DNA of 64,000 bases, taken from assembly GCA_022750055.1 (NCBI GenBank), contig JAKIWL010000001.1, positions 1-64,000 on the forward strand. The letters run 5' to 3'. Source of the stretch: Thermoplasmata archaeon (GTDB lineage Archaea > Thermoplasmatota > Thermoplasmata > Lutacidiplasmatales > UBA184). This document shows, in pieces, positions 7,911-17,046 of the stretch. Position 1 is the stretch's first letter, and every line of letters begins with the position of its first letter. The notes beneath the pieces were generated by a model. The model did no database searches, had not been told where the DNA came from, and worked only from the letters and a program-made list of their open reading frames with translations. A program made the translations under genes and the position numbers.

Positions 7911-9050
7911 ATGGTCGAGCTGTGGCTGCTCCTCGTCGTCTTCGGAGGATCCCTCTTCGCCCTGATCTTCCAGGGGGTGGCGATCGTCCTTGCCCTCGAC
8001 ATGCCCAACCTCGGCCCGGCCCCTGCGGCCGGACCGAATGCCCTGCCCACCGTCAGTGTGGTCATCGCGGCGCGGAACGAGGAGCGAGACCTCCCAGGCT
8101 GCCTCGACGACCTGCTCGCCCAGGATTACCCAAACCTCGAGATCGTGGTCGTCGATGGCGCATCGACCGACCGGACCGGTGAGGTCGCGAAGGCTCGAGC
8201 GCGTCGGGTCCGTCTGGTCGAGGAATCGCCGGTCCCGGACGGATGGGTCGGAAAGAACTGGGCGTGCGAGATCGGATCCCGGGAGACGCGGGGCGAGTGG
8301 ATCCTGTTCACCGACGCCGACCTACGCTACCATCCGACCGCCGTACGCGCGACGGTGGAATGGGCCGAGCGGGAGCACGCCGACCTCGCGACCCTCGCCC
8401 CGCGGATCGTCGCTGCCGGGTTCTGGGAGCGGGTCGTGATGCCCTTCTATGCGCAGATGGTACTCACGTACTTCCGGACCCCCCGGGTCAACCGCGCCAC
8501 CTCGAAGGCCGCGATGGCCAACGGCCAGTACACACTGGTCCGGCGGGGGCCCTACGAACGATTGGGCGGGCATCGCGCCATCCGATCCTCTGTCTTGGAG
8601 GACGTGCGTCTCGCGCTCCTGTATCGGAAGGCGGGTCTCACCCTGCGAGTGGCGTGGGCACCGGACCTGATCTCGACCGAAATGTATCGGGACCGTTCCG
8701 AGATGTTCGAAGGGCTGTTGAAGAACGTGCACGGGTTGCGATTCTCCGCGGCCCGGCAGGCGGCGTTCCTCGCGGGGCTCGTCGCTTTCTTCTGGTTGCC
8801 GTTGGCCGTGCTCCCGGTCGCTCTCCTCTGGGGGTCTCCCATCCTGGCGCTGTGGGGAGCGGTGCTGTACCTGGCGCTGTTCGGAAAGCACGTCGCCTTT
8901 GCCCGTGGGCTGCGCCTGAACGCCTGGTACGGGCTCGCCTTCCCGATCGCTGTCGGCTACTATGCCGTGCTCGTCGCCACGTCCGTAGGGCGTGGCATTC
9001 GAGGGCGCAGCGTCGTTTGGAAGGGTCGGGCCTACCCATTGGAACGCTGA
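7911..9050 (+). CDS. Membrane family 2 glycosyltransferase
   Basis: 379 aa. A single N-terminal membrane helix (residues about 3-25) is followed by a GT-A fold: VVIAARNEE, VVDGASTDRT for nucleotide-sugar binding, and FTDADL as the metal-binding DxD-type motif near residue 138. Two or three further membrane helices occupy the last 100 residues. This layout and the NWACEIG segment resemble HpnB and carotenoid-type (CrtQ) glycosyltransferases, which act on membrane lipids. The acceptor cannot be read from sequence. It is leaderless from the shared TATA box and is followed 95 bp later by an aldehyde dehydrogenase. Confidence 0.82.
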   Translation: MVELWLLLVVFGGSLFALIFQGVAIVLALDMPNLGPAPAAGPNALPTVSVVIAARNEERDLPGCLDDLLAQDYPNLEIVVVDGASTDRTGEVAKARARRVRLVEESPVPDGWVGKNWACEIGSRETRGEWILFTDADLRYHPTAVRATVEWAEREHADLATLAPRIVAAGFWERVVMPFYAQMVLTYFRTPRVNRATSKAAMANGQYTLVRRGPYERLGGHRAIRSSVLEDVRLALLYRKAGLTLRVAWAPDLISTEMYRDRSEMFEGLLKNVHGLRFSAARQAAFLAGLVAFFWLPLAVLPVALLWGSPILALWGAVLYLALFGKHVAFARGLRLNAWYGLAFPIAVGYYAVLVATSVGRGIRGRSVVWKGRAYPLER

Positions 9051-9145
9051 GCCCTCGAGTGCGGCGCCGTTCGGTCCGGGGCTGGGTTCTCTCCTTCGGT
9101 CCCCGGGAACCTTAATGACCCGCCTCGTTCCGAACTCGCGCGGGC

Positions 9146-10624
9146 ATGACCGAGGCGGTGGAACCCTCCTACGAGCTGTTCATCGGCGGGGCCAGCATCC
9201 CGTCGTCGTCCGGCGAACGCCAGACCCTGATCGACCCGGCGAACAATCGACCGCTCGCCGCAGTCGCCCGGGGGCACGCCGACGACGCCCGGCACGCGAT
9301 GGAGGTGGCCCAGGCGGCGTTCGAGGCGTCCTGGTGGGCCTCGGACGACGGCGCTCGACGCGGAAAGACACTCTTCCGGCTTGCCCAGAAGCTCGAGGAA
9401 CGGCTCGAGGAGTTCGCGCGGCTCGAGACCCTCAATATGGGCAAGACCCTCCGGGAATCGCGCGGCGACGTCGGCTTCGTCGTGCGGACCCTGGAGTATG
9501 CGGCGGGCCTCGCCGACAAGATCCAGGGAGAGACGATCCCGGTGCCGGGGGCCCGTCTCGACCTCACCCTTCGGGAACCGTTGGGGGTCACCGTACACAT
9601 CGCTCCCTGGAACTACCCCCTCCTGCTCGCGATGCGCTCGGTCGCGCCCGCGCTCGCGGCCGGGAATGCCGTCGTTCTGAAGCCGGCGAGCCTGACACCC
9701 CTGACCGCCCTAGCCTTGGGCCGAATGTCGAAAGAGGCGCTCGTTCCCGACGGAATCTTCAATGTGGTTCCGGGCCCCGGTAAGGACGTCGGCGAAACCC
9801 TCGTCGCCGACGCACGATGCCGATCCGTGTCGTTTACCGGGGGAGGAACGGCCGGACGGCGGATCGCGGAGGTCGCCGCCCAGCACGTGGTGCCCGCGAC
9901 GCTGGAACTCGGGGGGAAGGGGCCGGTGGTCGTCCTGCCCGACGCGGACCTCGACCGGGCCGCCCGAGGGGTCGCCTTCGGGATCTTCGGCAACGCGGGC
10001 CAGATGTGTTGGGCCGGATCGCGCCTGCTCGCCCATGAATCCGTCGCTGAAACGCTCCTTTCGAAGATCGCCCGGATCGCGGAGAAGTACGCCCTGGGTC
10101 CTGGAGTCGCGGAGGGGGTGGAGATGGGCCCGCTCGTCTCGCGCGAGCATCTCGAATCGGTGCTCCAATTCATCACCGAGGCCGAAGCCTCAGGGGCGAA
10201 GGTCGTCGCCGGCGGGCGGCGGGCGACCGATGCCCCCCTCCAGGAGGGGAACTTCCTGCGCCCGACCGTCCTATCGCAGCTCCCGGCGCCGGCCCGCGTC
10301 CTCAAGGAGGAGGTGTTCGGGCCGGTCCTATCCGCCGCGACCTTCACGGACACCGACGACGCCGTCCGCCAGGCGAACGACACCCGCTACGGGTTGTTCG
10401 CTTCGGTGTGGACGAAGGAGTTGGCCCACGCCATCCCGCTCGCTCGACGGCTCGAGTCGGGCATGGTGAGCATCAACGAGGCCCCCTCTACCTTCCCGCA
10501 GACCCCGTTCGCGGGGTTCAAGGAGAGCGGGCTCGGGTTCGAGCAGGGCATCGACTCGGTGCGCTCCTACACCCGGCGAAAGAACGTGCTCATCAACTAC
10601 AGCCTGCCCAAACCGAAGAACTAG
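9146..10624 (+). CDS. NAD(P)-dependent aldehyde dehydrogenase
   Basis: 492 aa, full family length. It oxidises an aldehyde to the acid through a cysteine thioester. Seen are the APWNYP segment, the SFTGGGTAGRRI cofactor loop, ELGGKGPVVV with the general-base Glu, and GQMCWAGSR with the catalytic Cys. The C-terminal PFAGFKESGLGFEQG is also typical. It resembles betaine-aldehyde/succinate-semialdehyde members, and the substrate is not determined. A TATA-like CTTAATGA lies about 30 bp before the ATG. Confidence 0.9.
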   Translation: MTEAVEPSYELFIGGASIPSSSGERQTLIDPANNRPLAAVARGHADDARHAMEVAQAAFEASWWASDDGARRGKTLFRLAQKLEERLEEFARLETLNMGKTLRESRGDVGFVVRTLEYAAGLADKIQGETIPVPGARLDLTLREPLGVTVHIAPWNYPLLLAMRSVAPALAAGNAVVLKPASLTPLTALALGRMSKEALVPDGIFNVVPGPGKDVGETLVADARCRSVSFTGGGTAGRRIAEVAAQHVVPATLELGGKGPVVVLPDADLDRAARGVAFGIFGNAGQMCWAGSRLLAHESVAETLLSKIARIAEKYALGPGVAEGVEMGPLVSREHLESVLQFITEAEASGAKVVAGGRRATDAPLQEGNFLRPTVLSQLPAPARVLKEEVFGPVLSAATFTDTDDAVRQANDTRYGLFASVWTKELAHAIPLARRLESGMVSINEAPSTFPQTPFAGFKESGLGFEQGIDSVRSYTRRKNVLINYSLPKPKN

Positions 10625-10663
10625 TGCAGTTCCGTCCTGAGAACCCACGCCGGACCCGGGGCG

Positions 10664-11968
10664 TTAGGTCCCGGAACGGTTCGTGACGCAGGTCATGCAG
10701 CGTGCCCCACCGTACCCGCCGGTGATCTCACCCAAGCCAAGGGGAACGACCTCGATCCCCCGGTCCCTCACCGCAGCCGTGTGCGGGAAGAAACCGCGGC
10801 CCGCCCGCAGTTCCGTACGCTCGCGTTGGACCAGAGCCGACAGGGCCCCGTACCGGTGCGGGTCGCGCCGTGCCGATTCGGAGAGCCCGGCGAGGACCCG
10901 ATCGAGCTCCTGCTCGACCTCGACCGCGAGGATCTTTCGGTCCTGAACGCACAGGAAGTTCGATGCGTAGCTCATCTGCTCGAGCGTCGAGAGCGGGATG
11001 ACCTCGAATCGTTTCTCGGAAAGGTACTCGCTGAGCGAACGCGTTTTCGCTTCGCGGACCATCCGGCCGCCGCCCCGGCGTCGGAACACTTCTACCCGAG
11101 CGGCCCGCAGCAGGACCTCGCAGCCGACCGCGACCCCGTCCCCAGGGACGTTGAAGTAGGTGTCGAGGTGCATGTCGATCATCGGGTCGGGGTCGTCCCC
11201 CGGGATCGCGGGGTGCGCGGGTTGGTGCACCACCCCCACCTCCTCGAATCCGGTCTTCATCGCGAGGATCTGCCGAACGCCGCTGGAGTTGGTCCGGTCT
11301 CCCGTGCCGAGGAGGGCGAACCGGCCGAGCGGAAGGAAATCCCCACCTTCGAAGGTGCCCGGCGCCCGCACCTCACCGGCGAATGTGGCGCCCGTGGCGC
11401 GCAGGAGCGCGCCCGTGAGCAGCGGTTCGTTGCGTCGCTGGGGCTTCGACATTCGCCCGAGCACGAACCCGGTGCTCGTCAGTGCCTGCTGGTCGCGCAT
11501 GAAGTACAGGTTCGCGAGCGGGCCGTCGAGTTCGACGCGGGGAACGATCGAACGGTCCCCGCGATGACGCTCGAGGTGGACCGAGGGTCTCAGGAGCATG
11601 ATGTTGAACAGCGTCTCGGCGTCGAAGGTCGGGAGGTTGCGCTTCAGGGCTTGCCGGGCGCGAGCGACCATCTCTGCCGGGCCGGAGTACCGGACCATCC
11701 GTTCGGCGTACCGGCGGAACCGCTCCTCGACCTCTGGATGCCGGGCGCCGACGTCGAGGGCCAGGCGCTCCAGCCGCAGGACGTTCACGCCGGCTTCGGT
11801 GAGCGCGTGCTCGAGCACGGTGTGCTCGTAGATCGCCTCGTCCACGCCGAATGCGCGTTCGTAGAGAAAGGAGTACGGTTCCATCAGGCCGAAGAACACC
11901 TCGATGCCCGGGCGGTGGAGGATCACCTCCCGCAATCGGTGCCATTCGGCCTTGGCCGCGTTCCCCAT
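10664..11968 (-). CDS. arcA: Arginine deiminase family protein
   Basis: 434 aa. Arginine deiminase converts arginine to citrulline and ammonia. Catalytic landmarks appear in family order: YFMRDQ, EGGDFLPL, DMHLDTYFNV with the His-Asp pair, and GGARCMTC near the C terminus with the nucleophilic Cys. Length fits ADI. No ornithine carbamoyltransferase or carbamate kinase lies nearby, so a complete ADI energy pathway is not shown here. It stands alone, convergent with the aldehyde dehydrogenase. A related amidinotransferase activity cannot be excluded. Confidence 0.83.
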   Translation of the reverse strand: MGNAAKAEWHRLREVILHRPGIEVFFGLMEPYSFLYERAFGVDEAIYEHTVLEHALTEAGVNVLRLERLALDVGARHPEVEERFRRYAERMVRYSGPAEMVARARQALKRNLPTFDAETLFNIMLLRPSVHLERHRGDRSIVPRVELDGPLANLYFMRDQQALTSTGFVLGRMSKPQRRNEPLLTGALLRATGATFAGEVRAPGTFEGGDFLPLGRFALLGTGDRTNSSGVRQILAMKTGFEEVGVVHQPAHPAIPGDDPDPMIDMHLDTYFNVPGDGVAVGCEVLLRAARVEVFRRRGGGRMVREAKTRSLSEYLSEKRFEVIPLSTLEQMSYASNFLCVQDRKILAVEVEQELDRVLAGLSESARRDPHRYGALSALVQRERTELRAGRGFFPHTAAVRDRGIEVVPLGLGEITGGYGGARCMTCVTNRSGT

Positions 11969-12170
11969 CGTCCCAGGTCTCTAGACGGCCGGGCGTATGG
12001 CATTGGGCACCCCCCTTCGATCCGGCGCATCCCACCGCGGAGGGACTCGAGGACTACGGATCGGCGAACGGGGCTGCGCAGCCGCGAATTGCGGCCGCTC
12101 CCCCCCTTTGAACCGAGCCGGTGGGGGTGGCGGCTCTCCGACGCCGGGGGGAGGGACGGGTTCGTACGAA

Positions 12171-12815
12171 ATGGGGAAAGCTCCACCGTCGGCTTCCGAC
12201 ACCCTCTCCGTGACCGACGATCCGAAGGCTTGGGGAACCTGCACGTACTGCGGGGATGCCTTCCCCCCGAAGTCCCTGAAGTGCCCGACCTGTGGCAACA
12301 CCCGTTCGGTCCGCCCCGGGGAGCCCGTCTCTCTGCCGCCCCGGGAGCACCGACACCTGCGCTTCGTCCAGGGGATCCGAATGACGCTCGTCGTGGGCGT
12401 CGTCGTGCTGCTCGCCTATCTGATGGTCACGGCCGTGTTCACCCCGCCCGCCTCGGTCGCGGACCCGCTGACGACCCGGGGGTCGTGGTTGCTGGGACCC
12501 GGGAACTACACGGCCCTGGGTGGGGACGTCACCGGGGGAGACTACGTCGTCGGGAACTATTCGGTGAGCACCCCCCTGGGAGCGGCGGTGACGTTCCTCG
12601 TGTTCAACAACACGGAGTTCTCGGCGTTCGCCCAGCACCGTAGCGCCACGCCGCTCGACCGGGTCACGGGTGGAACGAGCTCTCCCGTGGTCTTCTCGGC
12701 TCCCTATACCGACAACTTCCATTTCGTCTGGGCGAACGAATACGCCCTGACGACCGGGATCGTCCTGACGGTCTACGTGGTCACGAACTACGAATCGAAT
12801 GCCCTCGTCGAGTAG
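12171..12815 (+). CDS. Zinc-ribbon membrane protein of unknown function
   Basis: 214 aa. The cytoplasmic N terminus carries a zinc ribbon (CTYC, then CPTC, residues about 23-44). One membrane helix follows (about 72-92, VVGVVVLLAYLMVTAVF), and then an outward domain of about 120 residues rich in Gly, Thr and Tyr. The ATG at 12171 was chosen because the in-frame sequence before it is low complexity. About 200 bp separate it from the divergent deiminase gene. No family recognised. The layout suggests an anchored sensor or envelope protein. Confidence 0.7.
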   Translation: MGKAPPSASDTLSVTDDPKAWGTCTYCGDAFPPKSLKCPTCGNTRSVRPGEPVSLPPREHRHLRFVQGIRMTLVVGVVVLLAYLMVTAVFTPPASVADPLTTRGSWLLGPGNYTALGGDVTGGDYVVGNYSVSTPLGAAVTFLVFNNTEFSAFAQHRSATPLDRVTGGTSSPVVFSAPYTDNFHFVWANEYALTTGIVLTVYVVTNYESNALVE

Positions 12816-12822
12816 GTCCGAT

Positions 12823-13467
12823 CTAGCTCGCGAGCGCGCCGTGCCGCTTCAGGAATTTCGGCGGCACCTGGTCGGTCAGGTATACGGTGCGCGCGGCCTT
12901 CATGATGACGAGGCCGTCGTCCCGCGCCGCGCGCGTATCGATGGCGAGGATGACCGGGTCCGGATGACGCACGGCACCGGCTGCCCGTGCGTCCTCGGCC
13001 GTCTTGGACAGGTGGACCCGACGGCGGTCGGAGGGCTTCAGGCCGACCTCGAGTACGATCGGGGCCTCCTCCGGGGTCACGGGAAAGAACAGCTCGTCGG
13101 GGATGTCCTCGGTCGGTAGGTCGAGGTCGACCTCGAGCGTGTGGCCGTACGTCGCTCGGACCTTGTCGTCCCGGACCTCGTAGCGGCCCTTGGGGTCGCT
13201 CTCCGCGATGGCGACGAGGTGGTGGGGCCGAAGCCAGTGGTATCCGCGGTGGCGGCCGGAGATCGCCTGCACCAGCTGGGGGAGGGGGATCCAGCCATGG
13301 GGTTCCATCTCGAGCCCGTACTTCTCCGGGAAGTGCCGCAGGATGCCCGTCATCACCCGCCCGAGGTGGTCGAGCTCGTGGTCGTTCATCAGGAACCGGC
13401 CCGCCTGGCCGCAGACCGGGCAGGCCTCTTCCCGGAAGTAGCCGTGCTGGGGGCACTCCTTCAGCAT
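12823..13467 (-). CDS. kptA: RNA 2'-phosphotransferase (Tpt1/KptA)
   Basis: 214 aa. The enzyme removes a 2'-phosphate left at RNA splice junctions by transferring it to NAD+. A zinc-binding N terminus (CPQHG, CPVCG, residues 5-20) precedes the KptA fold. HGWIPL, RATYGHT and VHLSKT are the conserved catalytic and NAD-binding segments. It lies 18 bp downstream of rpoL and is probably in the same transcript. Its 3' end is only 7 bp from that of the convergent membrane gene. Confidence 0.9.
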   Translation of the reverse strand: MLKECPQHGYFREEACPVCGQAGRFLMNDHELDHLGRVMTGILRHFPEKYGLEMEPHGWIPLPQLVQAISGRHRGYHWLRPHHLVAIAESDPKGRYEVRDDKVRATYGHTLEVDLDLPTEDIPDELFFPVTPEEAPIVLEVGLKPSDRRRVHLSKTAEDARAAGAVRHPDPVILAIDTRAARDDGLVIMKAARTVYLTDQVPPKFLKRHGALAS

Positions 13468-13485
13468 TGGACCTTGGGTCCCGTC

Positions 13486-13773
13486 CTACGACTTGACTTT
13501 CTCGGCCTTCTTGTCGAAGTCCGCTAGCGCGTCCCCGTACACGTCGGCGAGGTCCTTCAGGACGCGCTTGAGGACCTGCTGGGGCTTTTCGCCCTTGGTC
13601 TTGAGGTAGAGGGACGGGCGCTCGAGGAACGGATGGCCCAGATAGTAGCGGGCCTCGACGACCTTCTCCTCCGCCTGGAGGGCCTCGACGAGCGGAATGA
13701 GCAGGGTCTCCTCCTCCCGGGGGAACTCGACTCGGAGCGAATCGTGCTCCTTCTCGACCACGTGGATCTCCAT
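13486..13773 (-). CDS. rpo11: RNA polymerase subunit Rpo11 (RpoL)
   Basis: 95 aa, typical size. It pairs with Rpo3 in the assembly platform of archaeal RNA polymerase. The family core is present: EHDSLRVEF, EETLLIPLVEAL, and a helix with HPFLERPSLYLKTKG then QQVLKRVLKDL. The ATG at 13773 starts at the usual MEI(H) position, and the frame before it is unrelated. Downstream kptA follows after 18 bp. Confidence 0.92.
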   Translation of the reverse strand: MEIHVVEKEHDSLRVEFPREEETLLIPLVEALQAEEKVVEARYYLGHPFLERPSLYLKTKGEKPQQVLKRVLKDLADVYGDALADFDKKAEKVKS

Positions 13774-13885
13774 GGCCCGCCGACCACCCGGATTGCCTTC
13801 ATAACGATGGCGGCGAAGTGAGCGGCCCACGACGCCGGTTCACGGAATCATTTTAACCGTGGGCCCGTCGGGACCCCGGGAACCG

Positions 13886-15298
13886 ATGCGGGTCCTCGTG
13901 GTCGGCGGCGGCGCCCGTGAGCATGCGATCGCTCAGACCCTCGTGACGGCCGGGGCCGAGGTCCTCGCGCTGAGCGCGCACGCGAATCCCGGACTCCTGC
14001 GATTGGCCCGGGAGGTCAAGAGGGCGGCCCCGACCGAGGGCGAGGCGGTCGCGACCTTCGCGAAGGCCCGGTCCGTCGACTACGCGGTGATCGGCCCGGA
14101 GGCCCCGCTCGCGGCCGGGGTGTCGGACTCGCTGCGCGCGGCCGGCGTTCCTGTCGTCGGACCCTCGAAGGCGGCCGCCCGGATCGAATCCTCGAAGGAG
14201 TTCGCCCGAGAGCTCCTTACGAAGCACGGTATAGGGGGCCTCCCCCGGTACGCGTCGGTCCGGTCCGTCGACGAGGTCGACCGGGCCGTCGCCGGATTCA
14301 CGACCCCGATCGTCGTGAAGCCCGTGGGCCTCAACGCCGGCAAGGGCGTCTGGGTCCAGGGCCATGACTTCGCGACGGCGGAGGAGGGCGCGGCGTACGC
14401 GAAGCAGCTCCTGACCCTCGGCCACGAGGCGGTCGTGCTCGAGGAACGGTTGGACGGGGAGGAGTTCAGCCTGATGGCGTTCGTGACCGACTCGGGCATC
14501 TATCCGATGCCCCTCGTCCAGGATGCGAAGCGTGCTCTCGAAGGAGACCAGGGCGCGAACACGGGCGGAATGGGCTGCTACTCGCAACGCGACCACCTGC
14601 TTCCGTTCCTGGCCCGGACCCACCGGGATCGGGCTCTCGAGATCGTCGCCCAGACCGTCGCTGCGATGCGCTCCGAGGGTCTCGCCTATCGAGGGATCCT
14701 CTACGGCGGCTTCATGCTGACCGCGAAGGGACCCTACCTCGTCGAGTTCAATGCCCGGTTCGGCGACCCGGAATCGCTGAGCGCCCTCGCCCTGTACGAG
14801 GAGGGAAATTTCGCCGAGCTGCTCGCCGGGGTGGCCGGGGGTTCGCTAGACCCAACGCTCCTGCGCTTCCGGCTTCGTGCCACGGTGGTCAAGTACCTCG
14901 TACCGCCCGGCTACGGCCTCGCTCCGAAGGCGGGCGGCACGATCGAGCTCGACGAGCCGAGGATCGAGGAGGCCGGGGTCAAGGTCCTTTTCGGAGACGT
15001 CGAATCGGCAGGGCCGGGTCGTTTCACGATGGGCACATCCCGGTCGATCGCCCTGGTGGGCGAAGCGAGCGCGATCTGGGAGGCGAGCGTCCGGGTCGAT
15101 GCGGCCCTGCGATTTGCGAAGGGGGAGTACTACGTGCGACGGGACATCGGCACGAAGATCGACCTCGCCCGCCGGACGGAGCGCATGCGCTCCCTCTTCG
15201 TTCCGGGAGCGAAGCCGTCCCCCCTTCCGCTGAGCGTCGCGGCCCCGGACGCCCCGCCCTCGAGCCTCGGCACCACCGCCCAAGTGATCGGGGAGTGA
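13886..15298 (+). CDS. purD: Phosphoribosylamine-glycine ligase
   Basis: 470 aa. It makes glycinamide ribonucleotide, the second step of purine synthesis. An ATP-grasp fold is clear: LVVGGGAREHAIA at the N terminus, PSKAAARIESSKEF, KPVGLNAGKGVW, and NARFGDPE. GDQGANTGGMG is the family signature loop near residue 225. The last 25 residues are Pro/Ala-rich and beyond the usual end. An ATTTTAACC box lies about 32 bp before the ATG. No other de novo purine gene is adjacent. Confidence 0.95.
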   Translation: MRVLVVGGGAREHAIAQTLVTAGAEVLALSAHANPGLLRLAREVKRAAPTEGEAVATFAKARSVDYAVIGPEAPLAAGVSDSLRAAGVPVVGPSKAAARIESSKEFARELLTKHGIGGLPRYASVRSVDEVDRAVAGFTTPIVVKPVGLNAGKGVWVQGHDFATAEEGAAYAKQLLTLGHEAVVLEERLDGEEFSLMAFVTDSGIYPMPLVQDAKRALEGDQGANTGGMGCYSQRDHLLPFLARTHRDRALEIVAQTVAAMRSEGLAYRGILYGGFMLTAKGPYLVEFNARFGDPESLSALALYEEGNFAELLAGVAGGSLDPTLLRFRLRATVVKYLVPPGYGLAPKAGGTIELDEPRIEEAGVKVLFGDVESAGPGRFTMGTSRSIALVGEASAIWEASVRVDAALRFAKGEYYVRRDIGTKIDLARRTERMRSLFVPGAKPSPLPLSVAAPDAPPSSLGTTAQVIGE

Positions 15299-15346
15299 CT
15301 CGGGCCACCAACCCTCAAATACGCTCCGCCGGATTGTTTCGCCTCC

Positions 15347-15655
15347 ATGTTCTGCCCCAAGTGCAAGCGCTTGATGCGACCGGACAAGCCCGCCCACGTC
15401 TGGCGGTGCGCCGCCTGCGGCACGACCGTTCCCCTCGGGAAGGCGCTCGAGGTGGGCCGGGTGGAGGCAGCAGGCCGTTCGGTCTCCGTGATCGAGACGA
15501 AGGTCGCCACGCTTCCCTCGACCGACGAGGAGTGTCCGAAGTGCGGGAACAACAAGGCCTACTGGGTGCTGCGCCAGACCCGCGGGGCCGACGAGCCCGA
15601 GACCCGCATCTTCGAGTGCACGAAGTGCGGCCATAAGTGGCGAGAGTACCAGTGA
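15347..15655 (+). CDS. tfs: Transcription factor S (TFIIS-like cleavage factor)
   Basis: 102 aa. It rescues backtracked RNA polymerase by stimulating transcript cleavage. Two zinc ribbons are present: N-terminal CPKC/CAAC (residues 3-24) and C-terminal CPKC/CTKC (64-96). The RGADEPET loop keeps the acidic pair that enters the polymerase funnel, so this is a cleavage factor rather than the subunit Rpo9-like paralogue. A TCAAATACG box is about 30 bp upstream. It couples by GTGA overlap to asnS. Confidence 0.92.
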   Translation: MFCPKCKRLMRPDKPAHVWRCAACGTTVPLGKALEVGRVEAAGRSVSVIETKVATLPSTDEECPKCGNNKAYWVLRQTRGADEPETRIFECTKCGHKWREYQ

Positions 15656-16959
15656 GCGCCGCGCGCGCGCACGACCCCATCGCCCGAGTGCACGCCGTCG
15701 ATTCGGTCGGAACGACCGTCCGGGTGCGCGGATGGGTGCTGCGGTCGCGGTCCTCCGGCGGGATCCTCTTCCTGATCGTCCGGGACCGGACCGGCTCGGC
15801 GCAGGTCACGGCTCGCAAGGATCGTGTCGGCGAGGCGAAGTTCGCCGACGCCGAGCGACTCCAATCCGAAGGCGTGGTCGAGGTCTCGGGCCCGGTGGCC
15901 GTCGACCCGAGAGCCCCGGGGGGTCGCGAGGTCCGCGCCGAGACGATCGAGGTCCTCTCCGCCGGGGAACCGTTCCCGATCTTTCAGGACCAGACCGAGG
16001 AGTTCCTGCTCGACCATCGACACCTGGCGATCCGCTCCCAGGACCTGGTGGCCACGGTGCGGGTCAAGGCCGAACTGTTGGGGGCGTTCCGCCGATTCCT
16101 CGAACGCGAGGACATCCTGGAGATCACGCCGCCGATCCTGACGGGGAACCCCGCGGAGGGCGGGGCGGAGGCGTTCCAGATCGACTACTTCGGCCGGCCG
16201 GGGTACCTCTCCCAGTCCGCCCAGCTCTACCTCGAGGCGATGCTCGCGCCCCACGAGCGGGTCTACGCGATCACGACGTCGTTCCGGGCGGAGAAATCCC
16301 GGACCCCCCGACATCTCACGGAGTATACCCACCTAGAGGTAGAGCTCGCGTGGACCGACCTCGACGGGATCATGACGTTCCTCGAGCGGATGCTCGCCGA
16401 CGTCCTCCACGACCTCGCCCAACGCCGGCCCGAGGAGCTCAAGCGACTCGGACGTCCGCCGGAAGAACTCCTCGCCCTCGCTCCCCCCTTTCAGCGGCTC
16501 CCGTACGCCGAGGCCGTCGATCGGCTCCAGGCGCAGGGGCTGCCCGTCGCCTGGGGGAGCGACCTCGGCACCGCCGAGGAACGCGCGCTGACGATCTCCG
16601 AGAAACGGCCGTTGTTCCTGACGCATTTTCCCCGCGAGGTCAAGGCGTTCTACATGCTCCGATCGACGGTCGACCCCCGCACCGTCGAGGGGGCCGACCT
16701 CCTCGCCCCCGAAGGGTACGGGGAGATCGCCGGGGCGAGCGCGCGGGAGACGGACGTGGAAAAGCTCATCGAGCGCCTGCGCGAGACCGGCGCGCCGGTA
16801 GAGGAATACGAGTGGTACCTCGACCTTCGGCGCCACGGCAACGTTCCGCACTCCGGATTCGGCATCGGGGTGGAGCGCGTCCTTCGCTGGGTCCTACGTC
16901 GAGAGCACATCCGCGACACCACGCCGTTTCCGCGAACCCCCTCGCGACACACACCGTGA
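15652..16959 (+). CDS. asnS: Asparaginyl-tRNA synthetase
   Basis: 435 aa class IIb synthetase. An OB-fold anticodon-binding domain (about 1-105) leads into the catalytic core. Motif 2 reads TTSFRAEKSRTPRHLTEYTH, ending EVELAW, and motif 3 reads GFGIGVERVLRWVL. The EKSRT and EYTHLE residues match AsnRS rather than AspRS, which usually has EEHNT and EFTS. The GTG at 15652 overlaps the tfs stop. A non-discriminating AspRS-like enzyme is the alternative. Confidence 0.83.
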   Translation: MSAARAHDPIARVHAVDSVGTTVRVRGWVLRSRSSGGILFLIVRDRTGSAQVTARKDRVGEAKFADAERLQSEGVVEVSGPVAVDPRAPGGREVRAETIEVLSAGEPFPIFQDQTEEFLLDHRHLAIRSQDLVATVRVKAELLGAFRRFLEREDILEITPPILTGNPAEGGAEAFQIDYFGRPGYLSQSAQLYLEAMLAPHERVYAITTSFRAEKSRTPRHLTEYTHLEVELAWTDLDGIMTFLERMLADVLHDLAQRRPEELKRLGRPPEELLALAPPFQRLPYAEAVDRLQAQGLPVAWGSDLGTAEERALTISEKRPLFLTHFPREVKAFYMLRSTVDPRTVEGADLLAPEGYGEIAGASARETDVEKLIERLRETGAPVEEYEWYLDLRRHGNVPHSGFGIGVERVLRWVLRREHIRDTTPFPRTPSRHTP

Positions 16960-17046
16960 GGCTCGTGCGAACGGGGCCAGTTGGGCAAAGTTCATTTGGC
17001 AGCGCGCCCATGCAACGCCGGCGCATCTAGGACCGAGGCAACAGGC

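Noticed and set aside
15652-16959. Aspartyl-tRNA synthetase
   Set aside because: Motif 2 EKSRTPRHLTEYTH fits AsnRS better than the EEHNT/EFTS of archaeal AspRS.
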